In this document: one piece after another, positions 1-12,475 of the stretch
Layout: the number at the start of each line of letters is the position of its first letter
Numbering within the stretch: position 1 is the first letter of the stretch
From: Xiphias gladius
Taxonomy: Eukaryota > Chordata > Actinopteri > Istiophoriformes > Xiphiidae
DNA length: 64,000 nt
NCBI RefSeq assembly: GCF_016859285.1
Contig: NC_053411.1
Location: forward strand, 18,170,722-18,234,721
Direction of reading: 5' to 3'
The notes under the pieces: generated by a model
Told to the model about the DNA's origin: nothing
What the model saw: the letters and a program-made list of their open reading frames with translations, nothing else
Database searches by the model: none
Made by a program: the position numbers and the translations under genes

Positions 1-540
1 GTACTTTATAGAATATAGAAGCAAACAACGTATGCTGAGCAAAGCACGAAAAAAAAAAGTGAAGAAAATATACAATATTAAAAAAAACAACTGTGATAAA
101 GCATATAATATGAGCATAAAGATACGTTTAGAATGAAGCAGTGTTTCTTAACCTTTTAAGAGAGCGACCCCCTGTTTAGAACAAAAATGGACTGAAAATG
201 GGGGCTGCTCACATAGAAAAGCTGGTTCCGTAGAGCTACAGGTGGTCAGAAACCTCCAGGGGTACCCTTAATACCAGGCAGCCTCTACATCACTGAGGCC
301 GAACGGGAAGTTAAACCACTGGTTGCTATTAAAAAGGGGAACTCTTGTGTCTCCAGGGAGCTGCGTAAGGTCTGATAATCAGCTTTGGCTGGAGCTGAAG
401 ACTACAAGTTTGAAAATGAAAAAAAAATCTGAGGGTATAGATTGAGAAAGATGAGATACTAACTGCGACTTGGTAATGCAACAACATATTCATACAGTGC
501 ATTTGGCAGACTTTTTGTCAGTTATATAGCGACTCTAGAC
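1..540. other. left edge, no gene recognised
   Basis: AT-rich sequence lying beyond the last recognised exon of the minus-strand Fc-receptor-like gene. Any membrane-spanning or tail exons of that gene should lie here or past the left edge, but I recognise none. Around 140-260 there is sequence with the look of a dispersed repeat, whose family I cannot name. Confidence 0.4.
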
Positions 541-552
541 TGGTTAACTCAC

Positions 553-1804
553 CGTCAACAGCCAGCCAGCTGGCTGTTGATTCTCTACCTCCGGAGATGC
601 TGCACTTGTAGAGTCCTTCATCAGATTTGGAAGCACTGTGAATGGTCATCTCTCCTGTGGAGCTGCTGCTAATGCGGTGGTCATCTTTGTAGAAATCGAA
701 CACATGGTCGGAGGAGTGCGTCTCAGCCTTGCAGCGCAGAGTCACTGCAGCTCCCTCCGAGACAGGGAGGGCAGGACTCTCCAGGATCACAGTACGATCT
801 TTACAAAGGGGTAGAAACTCATTTTGTTTTGCTGTGGTTTTACGTCAAACAGAAGGTCAATTTCTAACATAACCCTAACCCTACTTTGTGGATGTTTGTC
901 AGACATGGATTCTGATGTAAAATTTGCCACTGCCTTCCAGTGTTGTGTGTCGTACCAGTGATGGTGATGTTGACGACGTTGCTCCGCTCCCCGTCTACGG
1001 ACTCGCACCAGTACACCCCGCTGTCCGACGGGTAGATGTTTCCTATGGTGCAAGTCGAGCCCAAAGAGGTGGAGCCCCAACCAGAGGAGCAGGGCCTGAA
1101 CCCGCCCTCCAATGTTTTCCTCTTCACGTTCCAACCGGTGGAGTTCAACTGATCCTCACAGGTCAGAGAGATGGTGTCGTACCTGAAGAACTGAGACCTG
1201 TCAGGGCTGATCCGAAGACAGGCTGCAGGGAGGGGGAAAGAGGAGAGGAAGGAGAGAAGGGAGAAAAGAGAGGATGGAAGGATGTAGGAGACTAAAGAAA
1301 GTAAAAAAGGTAAAAGACAAAGAGCAAATATGAAAAGAAAAAAAAATAGGGGGAATTAGGAAAGTGTGAAAGCAGGAAAAGTATGACGAGAATGGTGGAG
1401 GAGAGAGTGAAAAATAAAGAGAAAATATGTCAAATAAAAGAAAATAGGATGAAAATAGTCATGCAAAAGCACAAAAAGAACATTTCGAAACGAAAGGTAA
1501 GAAAAGTAGGGTAAAATGAAAAAAGCGAGGGAGGCAGGAAAAGATGATGAGATAATGAGAGGAAAAGTATTAGAGAGAAATGATAAAGAGAAAATGAAAA
1601 GGAAACATAGATATAGAAAAATAGCACAAGATGCACGAACGTACCAGTAATTTAATAAAGTTTGAATTCAAAAAGACACTAAAATGTCCATCAACAGCAT
1701 GCTGGGACCCTGAGCAGTTTAAAAAAAGACATATCATCTTCTAGAAAGGAAAGAAATGTCAGTTTGTACTCACGTAGCATCAGGCAGAAAGGTGTTAACT
1801 GCAT
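553..1804 (-). CDS. Fc-receptor-like immunoglobulin-superfamily protein, partial
   Basis: Cell-surface or secreted Ig-superfamily protein of the teleost Fc-receptor-like type. Three exons are visible on the minus strand. Exon 1, 1804-1774 (31 nt), reads MQLTPFCLML and ends at a GTGAGT donor in phase 1. The first Ig exon, 1222-956, has cysteines in ISLTC and VYWCE. The second Ig exon, 798-553, has cysteines in VTLRC and LYKCS. Each exon keeps phase 1, which is normal for Ig-domain exons. Exon 1 has the same length and phase as the first exon of the relative at 30371. The short second signal-peptide exon seen in that relative was not found between 1222 and 1774, so the leader may be incomplete. 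No membrane segment is visible before the left edge. The receptor class is clear; the ligand is unknown. Confidence 0.72.
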
Positions 1805-2034
1805 CCTGTCCAACCGCCAACTGACGGACGGACTGACGGGGTCTCATCTCTGCACTTCCTGTCTTACAAACGCCACCCACACATACATACTTTACCTCTC
1901 TGTTAGGTGTCATGGCAACTGCTTGTGTCAAAAGCCTCAGGGTTTTTTTTCCAGAATGTAACCTACTTACTCTTCCTCCAGGGGAAAATCCCTTCAGTGT
2001 ATTTAAGCAATTTTCTAAACACAGAACCTGCACT

Positions 2035-2400
2035 AGTTGACTAGTAAACAAAGTTGCATATTTACACATCCAGGACCTAAGGAGCAACATGATCCTTCAT
2101 CTGCATCTGGCGTTTGTGTCACCTGATGAACCTCAGTCCAGTACTCCATCTCTCTTAGCTCTGGTTTTGGTCTCCACCAGCTCCCGAGGGAAACCTCTGG
2201 CTCTTTAGCTGCTAAACGCTCCGCCGTGTTCACCAGCTGGTCTCTGGCTGGGTCTGTCTGCCGTTTTGCTGCTGAGCAGGAAGTGGACGGCGGCTCTTTA
2301 CAGCTGATTCTATCTGAAAACAGCTGCCTTTTGTAAGTGGAAGTTGTGCTAATGAGAGCGCTGAGAGCGAACCACAACATGGCCATAAAACCAAAACAAC
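2035..2400 (-). repeat. dispersed repeat, copy A
   Basis: Read on the minus strand, this stretch matches the plus strand near 51530-51725. Shared words include GACCAGCTGG, GAACACGGCGGA, TTTAGCAGCT and GGTGGAGACCAAAACCAG. It also matches a CATGTTGCTCC block. The two copies lie about 49 kb apart in opposite orientation. The family is not identified. It separates the 5' end of the Fc-receptor-like gene from the 3' end of the butyrophilin-like gene. Confidence 0.7.
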
Positions 2401-3529
2401 GAGCTCAAAGACGCTAAAATGTTCCATACAACTGAGGGGAGCTGCAGTGTCAGGTGATAATTCTCTCTGGGATAATCACTGCAAGTGACTACTTTTACAC
2501 ATTGCACAGTCATTGTTTTTACACTATTAATATAAATATAATTCACAGCTTTTCACTTCGTTTTTTAATGTATTCAGCTTTCTCTTCTTCACACGCAGGC
2601 ATCCATCACATCTCAGACTTCGTTGTCTTTCAGCAACCGCTCGGGACGAGTGTCAGCTTATTGCATCAGGTGTCTATATTGCTGACCACTTATCCCGGAG
2701 GAAGAAAAATTTACCCCAAATGACTCGACAACACCTGAGCATATAGGGCCAGTTAAAATCCCAACCTGACTGATCAGACTTTCACTTTTCAGCTCTGAAG
2801 ACACCAGAGAAGGTTGAAAAAAAGTTGGCTGCTGCAGGACCTCCAATGCAAAAGCAAATCAATAGGTGCAGTGCCATTATTTACCCACCGGGGGGAGCTC
2901 ATTGTCTTTTTCCAGGTCTCCGACTAGTATACTATGATGGAAGTTAAGGAAAGAAAGAGCTTTATTTCATTTCAGAACAGAGTGTACTGGACATAAAAAA
3001 GCTCAGCTTACAACAACATACAAAAATGCCAAATGCTATTTACAATTTATACAAATATTTAATTAAGACCAAGAATCACTGCTTTATCACAAGCGCCAAG
3101 CAGTTTTAAAAAACAGGAAGCCATACATACAACCCCGGACATCAAAACCCATTGCAACCCTAACCCTTACAATATAATTTGCTTCTATAGAAACGTGTAA
3201 AAAGTGGGCAGATGTTGCGGATGCATACATCAGCAGGTACCACGCTGACAACTCCACGAGTCCATTTCCATATAAAAATCAAAAGCGGATTTGTTATTCG
3301 TGAAAAAAGAAAGTGAATTTAAGATTTTTTCTTTTTAAATAAAAGTCAAAAGGGCGAAGGTGCAAAAGGAGCGTGAGCCTGTTTCTTCTTGGAGACGCCC
3401 GCCATGCGTTTGAGAGAAGCCATGCTCATTTTAGCAAGTGGATACCATACAGATACTGTATGGTTGTTTTTATTTGCCAGGGCTTCAGGATATCCAGAAC
3501 TGAAATGGTCACTGCTTCGTGTTCTTTTC

Positions 3530-6500
3530 TCATGACACCAACTGTTCAGACTCTTCATTCAAATCTGCCAGGACAACGTAGCGGTTATTAGATAGCTGTG
3601 ACCCTAGCGAATATCTACGCTGACACTTGGCATTCTGTGGATTACGCAGAGCATGAGACACGCTCCTAGAACGACCAATATGGCCTTGTTTTTTCTCTGA
3701 AGAAGAACTGTACAACACCCAGTCATTGTCAGAGAAAACAGCCAGGCTGCTGTTATTAAGATGGTGTTTTTGGATCGGGCGGGAAGGCCCCGGATTACTG
3801 TTCTGCCCTTGAATGCCAGGTTTTGGAGGCTTGTTCTGGGGTAGGTTGGCAGATCTAGCAAGGTCGCTGTTGCTGGAGACTGCTGGCGTTGAATTGCGAT
3901 CGCTGGTTAAGATGCTGCTCTGGGGGCTGAAGGGTTTTGAGGCTTCCAGCGGGGATCTGGAAGGACTGCAGTCAATTGCCGGCTGGTTGTGCTGGCTTGG
4001 CTGAGATCTGGGGCTGTTTTGTAGTTGGCGGATGGTCTCGTCTTTGTCCCGAAGCTCTGCCCTGAGGTCAGCCACCTTTTTGGTCAGCTGCTCTACGGTG
4101 CTGCTCGTCTCTCTGTGCTGCAGGAGCAGCTGATTTTCACAGGTGCCACTGACTGTACTTTCATCCGACGGCTGCCTGGTCACTGGCTGCTTCTGTGCCT
4201 CTGCTGTGTGGAGACAAAAAAAAGACCAGCCGTTAGTAATGCTGACGTTGATCGTTGGATGACTCCCGTTGATCACAACTTAGATCTTGTTGTTTTTCTG
4301 TTTTTGTTTTCTTTTTTGGCAGGTTTAGCCACAGGTCCTGTCGGTTGTGGAACCACCGTTCTCACTCACCGAACTAACCGCTGAGATCTGGGAATGTGGC
4401 AACATCACAAAGTCAGACAGGACGAGCAGGATGATCGGTCAGATAATCGGACGAGTTTTAAGCAGACCTCCGGGTTGGCCAAATGCATGTGGTAGAGAAG
4501 GGGAAGGCGAACACTAAAACACTAACTCTCCGTTCTAAGCATCCATCACAGTTTACAGACCCACCTCCGTCTTCAACTTTGACCTCTTTTAGAGCAGAAA
4601 GGGATTATGATCGACAACGCTAGCGCACTCACCAGCCTCTCAGACCAAGAACAGCGCTGCGTCCACAAAAAAAAAAAAAAAATGGACACGCGGAGGACAT
4701 ACAATGCAGGAAGGCTGGTACCAAATCAGTGAGTCTGAAGGTTCATCAGAAACACTACGCGACAGGTTTGACAGCTCTGGAGAGTTTTCATGAAGAAATC
4801 GTTTCATCGTTTTATCCTCTTTCTTAGCAATTAGCAGATAAACAGGAAAACTACCATGTTCACATTGCAAAGCAATCGACCAGGGACGTGCATTTGCCTC
4901 TAGTTCACTTGAAATGCAGTGAGTTTCCAGGTGCTGAGGCTGCTTTTTGCGAATAGCGAACGGCGAATACCCAGGCATTCAAAAGTTCTGTCTCAGTGTC
5001 AGTGACTTACCTGATTTGCCACATCTCTTCCACAAGTAGACGGCAAATGCAAATGCACATGCAAATAAAATGACCCCTCCAACAGAGATGCCAAGGATCA
5101 GCCGAAAAGAGGACCTCATGCAGTCAGCTGAAATGACAGTGAACAGTGTCGACATACAAGATAATAATCTGATATTTCGCATACACCACAGGGAGACAAC
5201 ATGAGCAATCTGTTAACAGGAAACAGGAGTTTCCAGTCCGCTTCCTCCACTGCCCGTGATTTCAGCCAACTAAGAATTGACCTTCTTTAACCGGCACACT
5301 CATACATGACTGGAATATCACCCCGAGGTGCGATGCCTGTTGAACTGACGGCCATTGAAATGTGTCAGTCAAACAAGGAAGCTGTGAAGAAGCATCTTAG
5401 CATATTATTCCAGGGTTTTTTGCAGGGTTCACCAAGTTACATGAAGGACTTTCAAGGGCATTTTTAACACCAAACACAGAAAACAATCTAATGCCCGTTT
5501 GACGATATCAGTGTAAACCAGTGAGATGATATGGCCTCAGCTTATTTACCAAGCGCGTGAATGAATTGACATTTATGGCCCATTTTTGTCAGTACGCCCA
5601 GGCTGAACATCACAATAATTCCCTTCCTTGTAATATAATTAATGAATCATTAATTAGTCATTAAACATGACCTGGATGAGGATAAACAGCAGAAAATGGA
5701 TGAATGGATGCATTAGAAGTTTAAATTTGAACTCACAAACCGGCCTACGGCAGGAAAAATGACTATATTTGAGACTTTTGTAAATTAGAGACTATTTATG
5801 CCTTTTCAGGATTTTGTTTTATTTTTTTGGAAACTGAATTCAGTGCTTTTTAGGGCTTTTCTAGACCAGCAGATATCCTCTACTGACCTGAAAACTGCTG
5901 AAAAAAGATCCAAGTCTTCCATAAGTGTCAGAACACACATTGATGGCCCCAGCATCACATTCAAAAACTAGGCGACGTGCCCAGCACAGCGCAGACCTCC
6001 GCCAAGGCCAGTGTCAAACAACATACACCAGACTTCAGGGAAAAAAATCCAAATTCATATTAAATCATCTGGATCTGCCCCACGGCGTAGCGGGTTCTTC
6101 CCCAGCCCAGGCCCCCGTCCCTCCACCAAGTTCAGTGCAAATCGGTTCAGTTCTTCGTTGCGTAATCCCGCTGTCTCTCTAGGTGCCCTTCTGGTTTAAA
6201 TGTGTATTCGATGTCTTATCTTTTCATGAAAATAAATAAATAAAGTATTGTGCGGTTATAAGTTTAAGTGTCTTCTTTCAAATTAAACCATTAGCCTTGG
6301 TTTTGTATGTAAAATCAGCTACTGCGGAAAGGGGGTGAAACGTGGCCCCGTCCCCACAGCGAAACTGCCCGGGGGTGGCAGAGGGGCGTGAATTCAGGTT
6401 GTAGTTAATGCCGTTGAAGCTCCAGCGTACCTGGTATGAGGATGTCTGTTTCCCTGGACTGGTTGAAGTCCACCTGGTGAACTCTGCAGGTGACCCTGGG

Positions 6501-9432
6501 ATGAAACGAGACATCAGATGAAGCGTCAGTTCGGTTATTTCGTCACAAATACGTTCACTCTTTTTTCTTATGGCAAAGATTGTCCTGCGTTTGGTGAACT
6601 AATGCGTTCAATGCTATTTGGTATAAGCACAAGAGGACCTGAATGATCAGCGCTGACGACGAACTCATGTGCCGTTTGTTTTTAACCTTCACTTGAGTGT
6701 GAGGCCCGTATTGTTGGAAAAGGGCCTTTTTTTCCCCCTACAGAGCAGAGTCTGAGTCCATGTGTCTGCACGGGATTTTCAGTCCTCTTGCAGAACACTG
6801 GTTTAAGTGTGAATAATAAACTAAATCTGAAACCTGCTGGTGGCAGTTCGGAGAGTCACTCTTCGTCTCACGGTGTAACATCCACGGGCATCTTGGTCTC
6901 TTTTCGGGTCTTCGCCGGGGATTTCGTTTCCCCGATCATCCAGTAGCTTGATCTCCGGCTCTGGAAGCCAGCAGCTCGCCTCACACTGCAGAGTCACGCC
7001 CCCACTCTCGGCCGAAACCACCGAGAGTTTTGGCTCAGAAACTGCACCTATACATAAACGAGAATGACACAGGCTATGATACACTCCCGAGTGCTGTTCA
7101 TTCATACCGTGCGGGTGGAAACACGAGGTGAAAACGGGCATCGGGAAAAGTTAACAGCCGTTCCTCTGGGTGAGACCCAACTTGGCTGCTTTGAATTTTT
7201 GGCTTCGGAAATGTCCGAGAGCGACGTTACGTAATTAAAGCGCAAACTGGAGTTAAAAACGGATTGAAATGATCCGGTCGGATCGGCCTCAGGCCTGATT
7301 GGATCGGACCGGAACTTTTCTAACTGTGTATAAAAACGTACCCACAACAAGCGTCACTGCTGAAGTTTCTCGGTAATTTTTCATCAGCCTCGTGCACTTG
7401 TACCGCCCGGCATCAGACAGCCGCACGTTGGAGATCCTTAACGAGATGTCTCCGTTCTTCAGTTTTTTCGTGACGAAGCTCGTCCTGTACTCGAAGTCCG
7501 GATTCTTCATCTCGTGGGTCTCACAGCCGTCCCGGTACAGGAAGATCACATCTGGCTGCAGGTCCTCCTTGGACCACTCCACCGTTGGAAAGTAACGACT
7601 GGCGGTGATGTCGAAACTACAGGGCAGAGTGACGTCTCCGCCCGCGAAGGCGAGGACATTGTCTGGACCGCGAACCCTCTCCGGCAGACCTTGCACCGAG
7701 GATTGACCTTGGAAAGATTTGAGAAACGGTAACAGAAGGAGCTACTTCGTATTAAACATTCCACAGCCTTTTTGACAGGCGGCTCTAGAAACGGCAGAAT
7801 GGTTGACTCAAGCCCTTTTCAGACCAGCTGGCCTCATCCACCTATGGGGACGCTCGCCCTGACTTCTCTTGACACAGTCTCCACATCAGTCTTGTCACCT
7901 AAACTTTATAACACAGTGAATTTTGCTACCTTTTAATATCCCGTCGTGTGTTTCGCTTAATATTTACGAAAACATTTCAAACTCCCCTCTCTCTCTGTGC
8001 GTGTTTCACCTTGTGCAGCCTCCACTTTATTCAGAAGATCATTCAGATCCACCCACTCGAGTGTCTCTCTAAACGCCAAGCAAACAGGAACTCCTCACTA
8101 AACATCCAGGGGTTCCGCCACATGACGCGGTTTCGCTTCCCCCCCCCGCACTGGACTGGAATTTAACTCTTTGTGTGCGGACCGGTCTGCGGCTCGGCGC
8201 CATGAAAGGGATTTAAAGGCGGCGCGGGAAGCGGTCGAGCGACGGGGGTCGATGCCGCTCCGACCGCCACCCTCCGTCCCTGGAAACAGGGGGAAAACAT
8301 GCTCGTGAGGAATGTCAGCGGAATCTCATCCAACTGGAAACCCCCGCCGCAAAAACAAAAAACAAAAAAAAAACCCCTAAACTTGTGCAACACTTGGCAG
8401 AGAGCCTGCAGTTCCTCCTCGTTCGAAGGCCAAGCAGGTTGTAAAGAACTCGTAAAAAGTTCCACTGTGAACTTTGTTTCATCTGATACGTCCAGATGGA
8501 CAGAATCACGGTTTCTCTGGTGGAATTCCGCCGGACCGATGGCATCATGATGCACGTCGGTGGATAAAATGGGGTCAATAACGTCGAGCGTTTCTCCTGC
8601 TTGTGCTTTTTTTATATCAGTCACTATCTCCCGACCTCACCGACACGCCTCTGCCCCAGCGTCTCATAGTCCGAACAGGCGTTCCACGGCCCGGATGCGC
8701 CGATCGGCCTTTTCGCCGGCTCGGCGCTCCGTTCCCACGCGTCTCCGTTTTCACCGAAGACCGTTTTCAGGTCTTCGGTGAGTCGTGGCCCCGATCCGTC
8801 AAGGTTCGCAGAGGTCAAGACCGCGCCAGGGTCTGAGACCTCACTGTGTCTTTAGGCCCGACTCGAGTCCGCAGCAAGAGTCGCGATGCTGAACTGATGA
8901 AATCCTTGATGCCTGGTCATTGCACAAGGTTTGTAAGACGGTCCACAACACAGGTGGACCACGGTACTGACACACATTCGAACGGCCACCACACCCTGTC
9001 CCGGGACAAATGCCTAGACGGACCCCCCCACAAAAACAAGTATTAACAACGAACATACAAGCCAAACGAAGGCCGCCTTCCCGGGTCAATCCACGTTAGC
9101 CCACACGTCGTACACCTGATCCAGGTCACGGGTTTTAATAATATACAGAGTGTGATCCTCAAAAGGGATTTTCCTCCCCTTCCTCCAAAGTCGGTAGAAG
9201 TATTAAGAAAACACCAAACTCTGTCAGAAAAAAAAAGGTGCTGAGATGAAGCTCCGTCTGAACCGCGATGTAAAGGACGAGGGACCACTTCTACCACTCT
9301 TCTTCTACTAATGCCCTCACATGCAGCTCATTTCTGGCCCCTGTTAAAAAACGATCTAGACGAGTGTATAGACGCACACATACCTGCGGAGCAAGGCAGC
9401 AGAGTGAGCAGCAGGACTAAGCGAGGATCCAT
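3530..9432 (-). CDS. butyrophilin-like / MOG-like receptor (IgV, IgC, TM, coiled coil)
   Basis: Type I membrane protein of the butyrophilin/B7-like Ig superfamily, expected at the cell surface. Six coding exons on the minus strand: 9432-9384 (signal peptide, MDPRLVLLLTLLPCSAG), 7689-7342 (V-set, cysteines in VTLPC and YKCTR), 7047-6834 and 6495-6431 (C-type Ig, cysteines in VTLQC and VTCRV), 5127-5011 (membrane helix near ILGISVGGVILFACAFAF, then WKRC), and 4203-3530 (tail). They sum to 1467 nt, or 488 residues plus stop. The tail starts with a heptad-like stretch (VEQLTKKVADLRAELRDKDE), followed by a long Ser/Pro/Asn-rich region. There is no B30.2 domain, unlike classical butyrophilins. An AATAAA signal on the minus strand at 2966-2961 would end the transcript, with a 3' UTR of about 570 nt. 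The ligand is unknown. Confidence 0.85.
5920..6195 (+). repeat. dispersed fish repeat in an intron
   Basis: Lies in the butyrophilin-like intron between the membrane exon and the second C-domain exon. Phrases such as GATGGCCCC, ATCTGGATCTGC, GGGTTCTTCCC and CACCAAGTTC, then GCGTAATCCCGCTG near the end, match a repeat I remember as very common in fish genomes, probably the 3' part of a non-LTR element. The open frame across it is incidental. Confidence 0.55.
8751..8781. repeat. perfect 12-bp hairpin
   Basis: Left arm TCACCGAAGACC (8751-8762), 7-nt loop, right arm GGTCTTCGGTGA (8770-8781). The arms are perfect reverse complements. It sits in the large first intron of the butyrophilin-like gene, inside CpG-rich sequence. 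No function is assigned. Confidence 0.85.
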
Positions 9433-11910
9433 CCCCGCAGCACAGAAGTTCGGTTTCCCCCGCTTCAAGAAAAGACGGACGGGCACAGAGAGGGAGAGGA
9501 GGGTGAAGGTTTCAGGGGACACCGAGCTCCGCTCGGCCCGACGACGACGCTCCGCTTCCTTCACGGCTCTGCATGTGGTGCCTTCGAGGTCAGTGGGAAA
9601 AGAAACTGAGAGTTTTCCCCGCGCGTTTCCGGGTCGTATGCGTCACACAGCTGTTGAGTGCTGCGAGAAAGTCTCGTGACATCCGGCCCTCTCACTGAGA
9701 TAATCCAGATCTGGTGGCTCTGGATTATTTCAGGCCATAAAAAGTTCTCCCTCTCAGATTTTTTTTTTTTTTTTACTCCTACATTTCTAAATTTCAACCG
9801 TGTGTGAGGATCCACATCGGCGCCGGGTCCGCTCGGTTCTGGAAATCCCCTCCTCGGGACTTCTTACGTTTGTCGTCGTGGGTTTCCTGTTGCGGTTTAA
9901 AGGCCGCGCCTCAGCTTTTTCCCCCATAGGTTGCCAGCTGGTGTCAGGTGCTAAACATTTCATCTGAACCACATCAAGTGCGGAGCAAAAAAAAAAAACA
10001 AAACAAAACAAAACAACCAAACCAATAAAACTGGAGACGCGAGACTTTGCGTCGGTTTGGTTCTTGATCCGGGTGTTTGCGAACCAAGCGTTCATCCTCC
10101 GGGAGACTCGGCCGGAGCTCGCTTCACCTCTGCCGTGTCGCCTGCGGTCGACGGCCTCAGCCTCTGTCGGCGTCTCTCATCTCCTCCTCTCCTGCGAACA
10201 GCTCCGCTCCTGGGGAAGCGGGGCCGGTGGGGGCCCCAACGGGCCCAGGCCTAACTGGCTCTACACGATATCCTAAATGTGTTAGAAAGTGGCAGCACAC
10301 CAGCACGACGCCGACTATGACGGGCCCCCGGTCTTGCAGAGGGGCCGAACTGGATTGTTTTGTTTATTTTTCGTGGTCATTACAGTGCTGGTGCAGTTAT
10401 AGTGACGGTACACGCAGACCTAGGAAATGATACACACAGCGACAGGACGTAAGCACAGCCTGTCGCATTGTTCTCCGCGGGGGCCTCTGTCCATTGTGAG
10501 CAGAAAGGGAAACAATCTGGAACCGATGGAACTCACGTCTGCCTTCCGGGAGGGAATTTTTTTTTTTTTTAAAGCGTGATCTTCGCACGGAGATCAGTTG
10601 GAGTGGGGTGAATGAATGGAATTATTTCTGTCGCGCTCGTCGGAATTTGAAAGCCTGCAGATGCACTCGCGTGTGTTCAAAACCTTTTGCTACAAAGCCT
10701 TGAGGCCCGATTTGATGACGTAGCTGCGTGAGGTGGAGCCGGGAGCGTCGCTGCGATTTCGAAACCGCGTGGCATGTTTCCAGAAAAAAGCAGCTTGTAT
10801 CATCAAAATTCATTTCCCTGGCATTTCTGAGCACACAGGATCCAAATCTTCAAATGGAGCTTAGCTTCAGTTGTTTTTGCGACTCGTTACATTTGTTAGG
10901 AGCCTGGTTTTTAACACAGCGACGCAGGAACGCAGGTTTCTGTTTTGGTTGTGGTTGTTGTTGTTTGTCCCTTTTTAACTTTTTTTTTTTTTGTGGGTTA
11001 ATGTGGGCCTCCTCTAACCAAGCAGGCGTGCAGAGAGGGAGTCTTCCCCTTAGCAGCAGTGACGCAATGAGGTTTTCTGGGTGAGAACCGAAACCAGATT
11101 TTACTCATTCACCCCTGAATGAGGAACAGAATACACACAGTGTGTAGCGAGCGGCAAGTACAGCGCACGCAAGGATGACTGACGGGTTCTACCAGGAAGG
11201 GTTAAGCGATGTTAACGCGCTGACGTATGCCATCTTTGATCTGTTATTCACCTGGAGAATCCCAGGATGTTGCTCCCTCACAATGCAGCCCAGCGGCGAA
11301 TCGGCCGCTGGGCTGCAGTCACCCACATCAGTCTGTTTGCAGCTGTTGGAGAGCACTGCATGTGGAGACCCAACGGTGGTGATGTGCGTGTCCTCACGCG
11401 TTTTCTGTGGCTCCCGAGCACCTGACCGACCAAAGGGGGGTCACCGCGTCATATCCGCGTACAGTGGTAACTCTGGTTTTGTTTACGGTTTGTGGCTTTC
11501 AGACAGTACCGGCAGCAGAAGAGCCACTCGCGTAAATAAGCCACAAAAACAAGAGGCGGATCAAAATCCGCGTCGTTCCCACCGCAGTTTCATGCAGGCC
11601 GATGCAGGCCGTGTACTTTATTAGCTTCTGATGACAGACAGTTGATATCTCCAGTCCTGTCTAGAACCGAGAAATGTGTCCCGGCTCTGGGCTCGATCGG
11701 CGTCGTGCCCAGTACGTGGATGCAGACTAAGGTATACTTGTCTTTTTTTTTTCATTTCAAGATACTGTCACTTCTGCTTTCCCCGCTTTAGTGCAACTAC
11801 GGACACGAGCAGGTGACATGTTCCCGAAGACGGCGGCGATTTGCCGTTCTTCAACTTTCTAAATGACTTCAATTTCTGAGAAGTGTTCATAGATAAATAG
11901 ATACAGTGCA
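9433..11910. other. CpG-rich intergenic DNA, no gene recognised
   Basis: Upstream of the butyrophilin-like start. It must contain that gene's promoter, but I see no clear TATA box. The stretch is rich in CpG for a fish intergenic region (notably 10080-10260 and 11150-11600) and has several poly-A/poly-T runs (9757, 9988, 10558, 10981, 11744). The open frames in it show no domain I recognise. Confidence 0.5.
11284..11317. repeat. perfect 14-bp hairpin
   Basis: Left arm TGCAGCCCAGCGGC (11284-11297), 6-nt loop GAATCG, right arm GCCGCTGGGCTGCA (11304-11317). The arms are perfect and GC-rich, so this would fold very stably as RNA and could extrude as a cruciform in DNA. No gene context explains it. 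Confidence 0.85.
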
Positions 11911-11913
11911 TTG

Positions 11914-12082
11914 CAATTACATATTTATAAATGATATATATACATGTATATGATGTATACAAGCAGTACATAGACATCACATATATATCATATATAAATA
12001 TGTAATTGTAATCTGAATGGGAAATGTGGTGTAAGACATGGACCCCCCTGTATATACCACACATTTCCCGTTCACTTGCAAT
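11914..12082. repeat. two adjacent long imperfect hairpins, MITE-like
   Basis: First hairpin: an arm starting CAATTACATATTTATAAATG at 11914 pairs with an arm ending ATAAATATGTAATTG at 12008, nearly perfect for about 28 bp and weaker towards the loop. Second hairpin: GAATGGGAAATGTG near 12015 pairs with CACATTTCCCGTTC at 12060-12073 with one mismatch, and the pairing continues outward through an ATTG-type stretch to about 12082. The first part is AT-rich. A small non-autonomous DNA element is the simplest reading; a microRNA-like precursor is an alternative with no supporting evidence. Confidence 0.55.
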
Positions 12083-12475
12083 ATGGGAAATGGAGTTGCG
12101 TCTGCACATAAACAAGGGTGACGTCACTTCACTGAAAATCAGGGAGGAGTTCAGATCCAGACCCAGACGGTCGGCCGCTGAACTTTGCTCAGTCTGACCC
12201 TGAAAGACCCGACGCACCCGGTCGCAGCGGGTTACACCACTGATGACGCAGCACAAGTTTTACTGAGAACAATCTGAATGTGAAGTAACAGGTTTTATAC
12301 TTAGTTTAAATACAGTAAATGATCAGAGCTCCCCTCTGATTTCTGCTGAACTTACAACGCTCTTGTTCATGTGCTGACAAACAGATGCAATGAAACTGTG
12401 GAGCTGAATCCGAACGTGGTATTCGGCAAAGCACAAATCATGTCGTGTGTTTTAACGGGAATTGATTTATTTTTA

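Noticed and set aside
787-1134. Overlapping minus-strand frame in the Fc-receptor-like exons
   Set aside because: Shadow frame of the Ig exon at 956-1222 running into the intron; it has no Ig motifs.
1430-1636. Minus-strand open frame rich in Phe, Leu and Ser
   Set aside because: It is the complement of a purine-rich GAAA stretch in an intron; low complexity, no domain.
8163-8624. 153-codon minus-strand frame
   Set aside because: Lies in the first intron of the butyrophilin-like gene, includes a poly-Phe tract from a poly-T run, and shows no domain.
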